Assembly (NCBI GenBank): GCA_035363115.1
Contig: DAOSEM010000009.1
Coordinates: 86,967-150,966 of the forward strand
Source: Syntrophales bacterium
GTDB taxonomy: Bacteria > Desulfobacterota > Syntrophia > Syntrophales > PHBD01
Reading direction: 5' to 3'
DNA: 64,000 bases
The notes below the pieces were generated by a model that worked only from the letters and a program-made list of their open reading frames with translations, did not search any database and was not told the DNA's origin. The first letter of the stretch is position 1. Every line of letters starts with the position of its first letter. This document shows positions 25,323-31,861 of the stretch, one piece after another. The position numbers and the translations under genes were made by a program.

Positions 25323-25428
25323 CATTCATGTCCTGTATGAGAAGGACACGGGACTGCAGATAGAAGGCAATCCTCCGCTTCATCCATTCTTCAGCACGCG
25401 AACGGGATACGGGCAAAAGGAGCGGCCG

Positions 25429-26784
25429 ATGGCGGATCTTCATTTCTCCCAGGAATTCACCGAGTCGCTGATGAATGCCGTCAGCGACGGCGTGACGGCC
25501 ATCGACCGGGATCTGCGCATCATCTACCAGAATGCAATCATCCGTCGTCAATACGGATCCCGTATCGGCGAAAAATGCTTCGCCGCCTACCGCGGCCGCG
25601 TCGAGCCGTGCGAAGACTGCCTCATCCTCGACGTGCTGAAGGACGGCAAGCCGCGCACCGGAGTGCGCGACATCCGGCTGCCGGACGGAAACGTCCTGAT
25701 TGTTGAATTCAAGTCGCTTCCGCTGTCCGATGCGGACGGGAACATCGTCGGCGCGGTGGAGGCGGTCAGGGACGTCACGCAGCACGTGCGTCTTGCGGAC
25801 GAGTTCAGCGCGCTGCGGCGGGAGATGGTGCGCAGGGCGCAGTTCGAGAACATCGTCACCCAGTCCAAAAAGATGAAGGCCGTTTTCCGGCTGATCGAGC
25901 GGGTGGCGGCAACGTCCAGCTCCGTCATGATCTATGGAGAGTCCGGGACCGGAAAGGAGCTGGTCGCGCGGGCGATCTTCGCCAATTCCAACCGCCGGGA
26001 CAAGCCCTTCGTATCCCTGAACTGCGGCGCCATTCCCGAGAACCTCCTGGAGTCCGAGCTGTTCGGCCACATAAAGGGAGCCTTCACGGGCGCGGTCCGG
26101 GATCATGTCGGACTGATCGAGACGGCGGACCAGGGAACGCTGTTTCTCGACGAGGTTGCGGAATTGCGCGCTCCCCTGCAGGCAAAGCTCCTGCGGTTCC
26201 TGCAGGAGGGGGAAACGCGGCGCGTGGGAGAAAACCGGGTCCGGAAATACAATGTGCGCATCATTGCGGCGACCAACCGCAACCTGGAGCAGGCGGTCCG
26301 CGACGGTGCTTTCCGGGAGGACCTCTTTTTCCGGCTGAACGTGATCCCCGTCTCCCTTCCCCCTTTACGGGAGCGCCCGGAAGACGTCCCCCTGCTTGCC
26401 AGTCACTTTCTGCTGCGTCTCTGCGACGAGCACGGGCGCCGGATTAACGCCATCGCGCCGCAGGCGCTCAGGGCGCTGCTGGAATATCCATGGCCCGGGA
26501 ACGTGCGGGAGTTGGAGAACGCCATGGAATATGCCATCCACCTTACGGAAGACGGCGAGCCGATCCGGGTTGCCCAGCTCCCGAAGAAGATCGCCGGAAG
26601 TACGGAGACGGCGGATGACGTCCTGTTGCCCCTGTCGCTGGAAGGCTATACCAAGCACATGATCCTGTCCCTCCAGGCCGCTCACACTGAGGAGGAGATC
26701 GCCGCCACACTGGGAATCAGCCGCAAGAATCTGTGGGAAAAGCGAAAACGTCTGGGCGTCCCCCGCCCCACCCCTAACCGCTGA
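25429..26784 (+). CDS. PAS-domain sigma54-dependent transcriptional activator
   Basis: 451 residues. The N-terminal PAS (~10-120) carries Cys50, Cys61 and Cys64 (CFAAYRGRVEPCEDC), a pattern suited to metal, haem or redox sensing. The AAA+ domain has Walker A GESGTGKE (~170), the sigma54-contacting GAFTGA (217-222), Walker B LFLDEV and the R-finger region. A Fis-type helix-turn-helix ends the protein (EEIAATLGISRKNLWEKRK). The ATG at 25429 follows AAAGGAG; the frame open to 25228 overlaps the previous gene and is not used. Directly downstream lie two 15-bp palindromes and a -24/-12 promoter, the expected target. Confidence 0.92.
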   Translation: MADLHFSQEFTESLMNAVSDGVTAIDRDLRIIYQNAIIRRQYGSRIGEKCFAAYRGRVEPCEDCLILDVLKDGKPRTGVRDIRLPDGNVLIVEFKSLPLSDADGNIVGAVEAVRDVTQHVRLADEFSALRREMVRRAQFENIVTQSKKMKAVFRLIERVAATSSSVMIYGESGTGKELVARAIFANSNRRDKPFVSLNCGAIPENLLESELFGHIKGAFTGAVRDHVGLIETADQGTLFLDEVAELRAPLQAKLLRFLQEGETRRVGENRVRKYNVRIIAATNRNLEQAVRDGAFREDLFFRLNVIPVSLPPLRERPEDVPLLASHFLLRLCDEHGRRINAIAPQALRALLEYPWPGNVRELENAMEYAIHLTEDGEPIRVAQLPKKIAGSTETADDVLLPLSLEGYTKHMILSLQAAHTEEEIAATLGISRKNLWEKRKRLGVPRPTPNR

Positions 26785-26804
26785 CCCCAACCTTCCCCGA
26801 TCCT

Positions 26805-26853
26805 GTTACCAACCGTAACACCCTGCCCCGGAAAATTTGTTACCAATCGTAAC
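26805..26853 (+). promoter_or_regulatory. Two upstream activator sites (GTTACCAAYCGTAAC) for the sigma54 activator
   Basis: GTTACCAACCGTAAC (26805-26819) and GTTACCAATCGTAAC (26839-26853) are near-identical palindromic 15-mers (GTTAC...GTAAC arms) spaced 34 bp, about three helical turns. They sit 110-160 bp before the sigma54 promoter at 26961, the usual distance of enhancer sites. Binding by the adjacent activator is inferred. Confidence 0.75.
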
Positions 26854-26960
26854 GCGCTTCGAATGATGCAGCGCAGCCCCCTTTTGCAGTTCCGTAAATA
26901 ATTTATGATTATCAATATGTTACAACGATGGCGGCCTTCTCCCGGAGCCATGCCGGGACA

Positions 26961-26976
26961 TGGCACGGGAACTGCT
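26961..26976 (+). promoter_or_regulatory. Sigma54 (-24/-12) promoter
   Basis: TGGCACGGGAACTGCT has the GG at 26962-26963 and GC at 26974-26975 with exactly 10 nt between them. It matches the TGGCACG-N4-TTGCW consensus at all but one core base. The transcript would begin near 26987, ahead of the SD at 27000 and the ATG at 27019. Confidence 0.8.
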
Positions 26977-27018
26977 CTTACCGGTCTCAAAGCAAACCGA
27001 AAGGAGGTCACCCGAAAC

Positions 27019-27561
27019 ATGGAAAAGACAGAGCGCGTCATGAGCGACGGAGAAAAGATTCTGGTCGCTCTGGGGGCGGCAATCGGCGGCGGTTGTGAGA
27101 AATGCGCGGAGAATCTTCTCAAGCTCGCAGAAGGACAGGGGGTTGCCGCGGAAGAGCTGGCATCGGCATGCCGGATGGGATTCGAGGCGAAATCGGAAGC
27201 CATCCGCTCCATGAAAGAGCGGCTGGCCGGGATGTTTAAAGCCGACGGGCAAGCCGGTGAGGAGGGCCGGAAGACGGACCTGCGGAAGTGCGCGGCCATG
27301 ATTCGTGCCGCGGCATTTGCCGCGGCCAACGCGGCCCCGGATGCCGCGGATGAACTGAAGCAGGCATTCAAAGAAGGAGCGGGCAAAGGGGATTTCAGGA
27401 TGTGCCTGTCCATCGTCAGGACGATCCGCGAAAAGGCGGCGACATTCGCCGACCAGGACGTCCTGGAGAGGATGGAGGGCGTCATGTCCGATGGACGGAA
27501 GACGGACAAGGAGTCGGTCGGCGTGTGCTGCACGGACGGCCCCTCCTGCGCATGCAATTAA
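27019..27561 (+). CDS. Cysteine-rich AhpD/carboxymuconolactone-decarboxylase-like protein
   Basis: 180 residues. The N-terminal helical unit (ILVALGAAIGGGCEKCAENL) has the CxxC of the CMD/AhpD fold (Cys26, Cys29), followed by SACRMGFEAKSEAIRSM. The rest is helical and ends in VCCTDGPSCACN, a cysteine-dense tail. A thiol-redox or metal-handling role is inferred. AAGGAGGT is ~11 nt before the ATG; the longer frame from 26905 would include the sigma54 promoter and is rejected. It is the first gene after that promoter and related to the small CMD protein at 31512. Confidence 0.75.
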   Translation: MEKTERVMSDGEKILVALGAAIGGGCEKCAENLLKLAEGQGVAAEELASACRMGFEAKSEAIRSMKERLAGMFKADGQAGEEGRKTDLRKCAAMIRAAAFAAANAAPDAADELKQAFKEGAGKGDFRMCLSIVRTIREKAATFADQDVLERMEGVMSDGRKTDKESVGVCCTDGPSCACN

Positions 27562-27571
27562 GGAGCGAGCC

Positions 27572-27817
27572 ATGCATCGATCAAACGGGAAGGAAATGAG
27601 TGCCTGTTTTTCGGGATCCGGAGAACGGGAAGGTCGAGGGGAATGGTGCCGGCGGACCAGGCTGGGAATCCTGTTCATCATCGTCGGGACACTGTTGCTG
27701 ATGGCAAAGGTCGGCTGGATTGACGGCAGCCTGTTTTTCCCGCTGACGATGATCATCGTCGGGCTGTGGATCTGCCTGACTTCCGTGATGTCGAAAAGAA
27801 AGAAGGTATCACCTTGA
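27572..27817 (+). CDS. Small membrane protein with LiaF/DUF5668-like transmembrane pair
   Basis: 81 residues. Two hydrophobic segments (GILFIIVGTLLLMAKVGW and FFPLTMIIVGLWICL) separated by a short turn resemble the LiaI/LiaF-like TM hairpin. A Cys-containing basic N-terminus and Lys-rich C-terminus are cytoplasmic. AAGGAG precedes the ATG at 27572 and the gene starts 10 nt after the previous stop. Function unknown; it is cotranscribed with the CMD-like gene. Confidence 0.65.
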   Translation: MHRSNGKEMSACFSGSGEREGRGEWCRRTRLGILFIIVGTLLLMAKVGWIDGSLFFPLTMIIVGLWICLTSVMSKRKKVSP

Positions 27818-27860
27818 CAAACAACAAGATGAACGGCCATCCAACCGGAAAGGAGACTAC

Positions 27861-28355
27861 ATGATTTCTCCCCGTATGCCCTGGTGGAAAGGCACCCGCG
27901 GTGAATGGTATGTCGTCGGGCAGGCCGCCCTGTTCCTGCTGGTCGCGTTCGGCCCGAGAAACGGATGGGCGCCGCCGGCCTGGCCGCATCCGTATGTGCA
28001 GGTTGGGCTCTTCCTGGGCGGCCTTCTGATGCTGGCCGGGTTCCTCCTGGTCGTGACCGGCGCAATGATGCTGGGAAGAAACATTGCGGCCGTGCCATGC
28101 CCCAAGGAGGGTGCGCCGCTGATTGTCAGCGGACCCTATTCCTTCGTGCGCCATCCCATGTACGGAGGCGCGATCATCATGGCCTTTGGGTGGGCCTTCT
28201 TCAGCCAGGGCTGCCTCACGTTTCTTTATGCCTTGATTCTGTTTGCGTTTCTGGACCTCAAAGCGCGTCGGGAAGAGCGGTGGCTTAAGGATGCCTTTTG
28301 CGGCTACGCGGAATATCGGAAGCGCGTCAAGAAGTTGATTCCCTATGTGTATTGA
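27861..28355 (+). CDS. Isoprenylcysteine carboxyl methyltransferase (ICMT/PEMT)-like membrane protein
   Basis: 164 residues with four hydrophobic segments and the family signature GPYSFVRHPMYGG, then a C-terminal EERWLKDAFCGYAEYRKRV segment as in ICMT/NnrU/PEMT-type membrane methyltransferases (SAM-dependent, acting on thiol, lipid or amine groups). AAAGGAG is upstream. It is the third gene after the sigma54 promoter and lies 148 nt before hgcC. Its substrate is unknown. A membrane SAM-methyltransferase beside mercury methylation genes is notable. Confidence 0.75.
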   Translation: MISPRMPWWKGTRGEWYVVGQAALFLLVAFGPRNGWAPPAWPHPYVQVGLFLGGLLMLAGFLLVVTGAMMLGRNIAAVPCPKEGAPLIVSGPYSFVRHPMYGGAIIMAFGWAFFSQGCLTFLYALILFAFLDLKARREERWLKDAFCGYAEYRKRVKKLIPYVY

Positions 28356-28415
28356 CGTCCACCGATGAAGCGGATGTTCACCCGGGACGAGTTTTATGGA
28401 CCATGCTTTTCATGC

Positions 28416-28443
28416 TTGACAACCACTCCATTATCATTTAAAT
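28416..28443 (+). promoter_or_regulatory. Candidate sigma70 promoter for hgcCAB
   Basis: TTGACA at 28416-28421, 16-nt spacer, TTAAAT at 28438-28443. Two TCTGATT copies 9 nt apart follow (near 28452 and 28461). This would allow hgcCAB expression independent of the sigma54 operon. Confidence 0.5.
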
Positions 28444-28476
28444 CAGCAGCGTCTGATTCATCTGATTTTATCATAT

Positions 28477-28497
28477 CCCGCAATCTGCGGGGGAGGT
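28477..28497 (+). promoter_or_regulatory. Hairpin adjoining the hgcC ribosome binding site
   Basis: CCCGCA (28477-28482) pairs with TGCGGG (28486-28491) over a 3-nt loop. The 3' arm runs into the SD (GGGGAGGT, 28490-28497). It could mask the SD in the RNA or serve as an operator in the DNA. Confidence 0.4.
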
Positions 28498-28503
28498 GGT
28501 TTC

Positions 28504-28788
28504 ATGGCCAAGGCCAAGACGAATGCGAATACGGCCTGTTGCGCTTCCGAAGACAGGGAATCGAGCTGCTGCCAGATCGAATCGCTCATCAGCGTCGATG
28601 AGCGTGGCCAGATGGTTCTCCCGAAAGACATCCGCGACAGGGCAAACATCAAGGCCGGCGACAAGCTCGCCCTGATCAGCTTCCAGAAGGGCGGCGAGAT
28701 CTGCTGCCTGACGCTGCTCAAGGCCGACAATCTGGCCGACCAGGTAAAGGGCTTCCTCGGCCCGGTGATGCGTGATGTCGTCTCCTGA
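28504..28788 (+). CDS. hgcC: HgcAB-associated AbrB/SpoVT-type regulator HgcC
   Basis: 94 residues. The cysteine-rich N-terminus (ACCASEDRESSCC) precedes an AbrB/MazE swapped-hairpin DNA-binding domain (VDERGQMVLPKDIRDRANIKAGDKLALI). A Cys pair (EICCLTLLKAD) follows. This matches the small protein commonly found beside hgcA and called HgcAB-associated or HgcC. It is likely a metal- or redox-responsive regulator of the operon. A strong SD (GGGGAGGT) precedes the ATG, and hgcA follows 39 nt later. Confidence 0.85.
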   Translation: MAKAKTNANTACCASEDRESSCCQIESLISVDERGQMVLPKDIRDRANIKAGDKLALISFQKGGEICCLTLLKADNLADQVKGFLGPVMRDVVS

Positions 28789-28827
28789 TAACAAGCTGGT
28801 ATTCCTTGTCTGTCCGGAGACGGTATC

Positions 28828-29982
28828 ATGAAGATTCCCGGGGCCGATTCATCGAGCCAGTTCGCTTTTCTTCCCATGGCGTCACCACAGGCCTGCGCCC
28901 TGGCGGATACGGATGTCCCTGTACAGGCGCCCCCCTCTCTTGATCAATCCTTTGTGATCGGGAACGTTGACGCTCCCGTGGGAAAGATTCCCCAAGTCTC
29001 TTCGCTCCTCATATGGCGCGACCGCTGGGGCTCGTTCAAGGCACGCTGGGGCGTGGGCAGGATGGACTATGCCATCGATCCGGGCCTGTATGCGCTCGGA
29101 TCGCCAGACGAGGGATCTCCCGTACTCGTCACGGCCAACTACAAGATGAGCTTCGACCGCCTGCGGGAGGCCCTGCCGGGACGGAACCTCTGGATCCTCG
29201 TCCTTGACACGGACGGCATCAACGTCTGGTGCGCCGCCGGCAAGGGCACCTTCGGAACGGGGGAACTGATCCGACGCATCAAGGCGAGCGGCCTGGCCGA
29301 TTGCGTGAGGCACCGCGATCTGATCCTGCCTCAACTGGGCGCCCCGGGCGTCTCCGCCCACCTGGTCCGGAAGCTGTCCGGGTTCAAAGTCCACTACGGC
29401 CCGATTCTCGCCCGGGACATTCCCGCCTATCTCGACGCCGGCATGAAAGCAACGCCCGGGATGCGGCAAAAAACGTTCCCGCTTCTGGAGCGCTCCGTAC
29501 TCATTCCCATCGAACTGGTCGCGGCGATGAAGCCCGCGGTCGCGATCATCCCCGTCCTGCTGTTGATCAGCGCACTCGGCGGGAACGGGTCTTTCCTGCA
29601 GAACATGCTTCACGACGGAATCTTTTCGCTGACGGCCTTCCTGCTGGCGATTGTTTCCGGCGCAATCCTGAGCCCGATTCTTCTGCCCTATCTCCCCGGG
29701 CGCGCCTTTGCGACGAAGGGATTTTCCGTCGGTCTCTCAACAGCGATCCTCCTTCTTTATGCATGGGGATTGGACCTGGATAGTTGGCGGGACATCCTGC
29801 TCGGGGGGGCCTGGCTGCTCATGATCCCGGCATTTTCGGCCTTCCTGGCGATGAACTTCACCGGGGCATCCACCTACACGTCTCTCTCCGGGGTGAGGCG
29901 AGAAATGCGATGGGCCTTGCCGATGGAAATCGGCGCCGGCGTTTCCGGCTTTGCCGTTCTGCTGATTTCACGCTGGTTCTGA
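28828..29982 (+). CDS. hgcA: Mercury methylation corrinoid protein HgcA
   Basis: 384 residues. The soluble N-terminal corrinoid domain (related to CdhD/CFeSP) contains the diagnostic cap-helix motif NVWCAAGKG at 132-140; Cys135 is the expected lower cobalt ligand. The C-terminal half (from ~220) has about five membrane helices and ends with NFTGASTYTSLSGVRREM, a conserved HgcA segment. HgcA transfers a methyl group from methylcorrinoid to Hg(II), making methylmercury at the cytoplasmic membrane. CGGAGA precedes the ATG; the gene lies between hgcC and hgcB. Confidence 0.97.
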   Translation: MKIPGADSSSQFAFLPMASPQACALADTDVPVQAPPSLDQSFVIGNVDAPVGKIPQVSSLLIWRDRWGSFKARWGVGRMDYAIDPGLYALGSPDEGSPVLVTANYKMSFDRLREALPGRNLWILVLDTDGINVWCAAGKGTFGTGELIRRIKASGLADCVRHRDLILPQLGAPGVSAHLVRKLSGFKVHYGPILARDIPAYLDAGMKATPGMRQKTFPLLERSVLIPIELVAAMKPAVAIIPVLLLISALGGNGSFLQNMLHDGIFSLTAFLLAIVSGAILSPILLPYLPGRAFATKGFSVGLSTAILLLYAWGLDLDSWRDILLGGAWLLMIPAFSAFLAMNFTGASTYTSLSGVRREMRWALPMEIGAGVSGFAVLLISRWF

Positions 29983-29992
29983 GGATATCACG

Positions 29993-30319
29993 ATGAGTAT
30001 GATCTACCTGAAAAACGTGGTGACGCTGGAAGTCGATCGGGAAAAGTGCACGGGCTGCGGCGTGTGCCTGGAGGTTTGCCCGCACGAGGTCCTTGAACTC
30101 CGCGAAAAGCGCGTCCGCATCCGGAATCGCGATGCCTGCATGGAGTGCGGCGCCTGCAGCCGGAATTGCCCCGCCGGCGCCGTGTCCGTCGAGGCGGGCG
30201 TCGGATGCGCCGCCGCCGTGATCAACGGTCTGTTGTACCGGCAAAGCGCTTCCTGCGGCTGCAGCGTCGATCCGAAGAACGCGTCCGCGGGAAAGGTCAA
30301 GGGAACCTGCTGCAGTTGA
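29993..30319 (+). CDS. hgcB: Mercury methylation ferredoxin HgcB
   Basis: 108 residues, two [4Fe-4S] motifs: Cys19/22/25/29 (CTGCGVCLEVC) and Cys49/52/55/59 in the diagnostic CMECGAC context. The HgcB-specific Cys72 (GVGCAAAV) and a C-terminal vicinal Cys pair (106-107, GTCCS), both implicated in Hg(II) binding and transfer, are present. It reduces the HgcA corrinoid and is required with HgcA. It begins 10 nt after the hgcA stop with GAGGA upstream. An extra CGC (88-90) is also present. Confidence 0.97.
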   Translation: MSMIYLKNVVTLEVDREKCTGCGVCLEVCPHEVLELREKRVRIRNRDACMECGACSRNCPAGAVSVEAGVGCAAAVINGLLYRQSASCGCSVDPKNASAGKVKGTCCS

Positions 30320-30333
30320 TCGCGACGGCAAAA

Positions 30334-30352
30334 CCGGCGGTATGGCCGCCGG
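30334..30352. terminator. GC hairpin between convergent hgcB and ECF sigma gene
   Basis: CCGGCGG (30334-30340) and CCGCCGG (30346-30352) form a perfect 7-bp stem with a 5-nt loop in the 39-nt gap between convergent genes. There is no clear T-run, so terminator function is tentative. Confidence 0.35.
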
Positions 30353-30358
30353 CGCTGA

Positions 30359-31015
30359 TCAGGCAATCGAGGGGAGAATAGAGGTCAATTCCTTCCGGTC
30401 ACAGGCAAATTCATTCTTTTCATTCCAGTAGAGGGTGCATCCATTCGACAGGGCTTCCCGCAGCCGGGCTCGTGCCCTGTGAAGGCGCACTTTCGCGTTG
30501 CGGAGACTTAGCCCCAAAATTTCAGCGATTTCCTTATCCTGGTATCCCTCCAGATCACTCAACAGGATGACTGCCCGGTAGTCGGCGGGCAGCCGGTCGA
30601 TGATCTCCCGGATGCACGCATTCATCTCGTACCGGATGACCTGCCCTTCCGTTGATTCATCGATCCCGCCAGCCGGGGCATTCCGAATCTCCCCGATGCT
30701 GACGGGATCATACTCCCTTGAAATGTCTTCCGTCACAGCCGGTTTCGCGTGAGCACGGAGATGGTCCAGGGCTGTGTTCGTGGCGATTTTGTATATCCAC
30801 GTGGACACGCTGGCGTCACCCCGGAATTCCTGCATTCCTTTGCCGACCTTTTCAAAAACCTCCTGGGCCAGGTCTTCCGCCTCTTCCCGACCGACCATCC
30901 TGGACAGGTATCGCAGGATTTTCGGGCGCAAGGAATCATGAATCTTCCGAAAGTCCAGAGGGTCGCGAGTCACCACGTTGAGCGATTCCTCTTCATAATG
31001 GCCGTTACCCTTCAC
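30359..31015 (-). CDS. ECF-type RNA polymerase sigma factor
   Basis: 218 residues. Region 2 (YLSRMVGREEAEDLAQEVFEKV ... STWIYKIATNTALDHLR) and region 4 (LPADYRAVILLSDLEGYQDKEIAEILGLSLRNAKVRLHRARARLRE) are both clear. The C-terminal CTLYWNEKNEFACDRK, with two Cys, is a tail found in some ECF groups and may bind metal or respond to redox. The start is GTG at 31015 with AGGAG 7 nt upstream. It is the last gene of a three-gene unit with a CMD protein and a membrane/wHTH protein, the latter a candidate modulator. Confidence 0.9.
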   Translation of the reverse strand: MKGNGHYEEESLNVVTRDPLDFRKIHDSLRPKILRYLSRMVGREEAEDLAQEVFEKVGKGMQEFRGDASVSTWIYKIATNTALDHLRAHAKPAVTEDISREYDPVSIGEIRNAPAGGIDESTEGQVIRYEMNACIREIIDRLPADYRAVILLSDLEGYQDKEIAEILGLSLRNAKVRLHRARARLREALSNGCTLYWNEKNEFACDRKELTSILPSIA

Positions 31016-31042
31016 AGCACAACTCCTGCCCGATGCGTTTGC

Positions 31043-31498
31043 TCATGCCGCCTTTTTCACGGCGCCGATCTTCAGTTTCCCTTCGAGAATGAGTGTCTGA
31101 ATGAGGGAAACACAAGCCTCTTCGTCAATCCCCAGCGCAGCGGCTATTTCCGCCGGCTCCGCAGTCTTCATCCGGTCCAGCAGCTCCAGGATCTTCTGCT
31201 CCTGGTTCCGTGACCACTGCCTGAAAGCCCCCTGCAACTCCGTCTCCCTCGGAGCCATTTGACGGCTCATCATTTCCATACAGGACCGCATCATCGAGCC
31301 CCGCATGCCCCTCCATGATCCATCCGCTCGACTCCCCGCGCTCATGGCAACCGAATTCCCGCCGGATGCCCCCGATGCGGCCATTTCTCTCATGCACCGA
31401 CGGGCCGCGCCAAACATCATGATCATAAAAATGATCATGCACAGAAAGGGAATCAGGCAGAACCAGATCCACGTCTCATTTCCGTAGAAGGGCCACAT
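31043..31498 (-). CDS. Small membrane protein with C-terminal winged-helix-like domain
   Basis: 151 residues. One N-terminal membrane helix (WIWFCLIPFLCMIIFMIMMFG) is followed by a Met/Cys/Ser-rich linker. The C-terminal helical unit KILELLDRMKTAEPAEIAAALGIDEEACVSLIQTLILEGKL resembles an HTH. The ATG at 31498 has AGGAGG upstream. It ends 27 nt before the ECF sigma start, so it may act as a membrane sensor or anti-sigma for that factor. This is inferred from position only; no zinc anti-sigma motif is seen. Confidence 0.6.
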   Translation of the reverse strand: MWPFYGNETWIWFCLIPFLCMIIFMIMMFGAARRCMREMAASGASGGNSVAMSAGSRADGSWRGMRGSMMRSCMEMMSRQMAPRETELQGAFRQWSRNQEQKILELLDRMKTAEPAEIAAALGIDEEACVSLIQTLILEGKLKIGAVKKAA

Positions 31499-31511
31499 GG
31501 CATTCCTCCTC

Positions 31512-31772
31512 TCAGCCGCAGCACCCGGTTCCCGAACAGGCAACCTTCACGGGTGCATCATTGCGGTCCGTCAAATGAGCGGCAAGGCGGTCCATGCTCG
31601 ACGCGGCTCCTTTCCTGACGGCTCTTCCCGTCTCGATGGCCTCTTCCACCAGCCCGGAGTCGAGCCCCATGGATTGCGCCTTCTCGAGATGGTACTCCAG
31701 GCAGGGATGGCAATTGCACGCCACGGAAGCGCCCACTGCGATCAGCTTTTTCGTTTGTTCATCCAGTTTCAT
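31512..31772 (-). CDS. Small carboxymuconolactone decarboxylase-like protein with Cys-rich tail
   Basis: 86 residues. The CMD/AhpD helical unit KLIAVGASVACNCHPCLEYH contains Cys19, Cys21 and Cys24, and LVEEAIETGRAVRKGA follows. The tail ends VACSGTGCCG. The family includes thiol-dependent peroxidase partners such as AhpD. GAGGAGGT lies 7 nt before the ATG at 31772. It leads the operon that ends with the ECF sigma gene and shares fold and Cys-rich tail with the protein at 27019, across the hgc genes. Confidence 0.8.
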   Translation of the reverse strand: MKLDEQTKKLIAVGASVACNCHPCLEYHLEKAQSMGLDSGLVEEAIETGRAVRKGAASSMDRLAAHLTDRNDAPVKVACSGTGCCG

Positions 31773-31861
31773 CTCCAAGACCTCCTCTGCATTTTTACCC
31801 GTTTAGACGAGCGATTGTTCCAAAAGGATACGCAGGGAGGCAATGGTCCCGCAAAATTCTA

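Noticed and set aside
26905..27018. Upstream extension of the CMD-like gene
   Set aside because: The extension would be translated from DNA containing the sigma54 promoter and transcript start; a strong SD supports the ATG at 27019.
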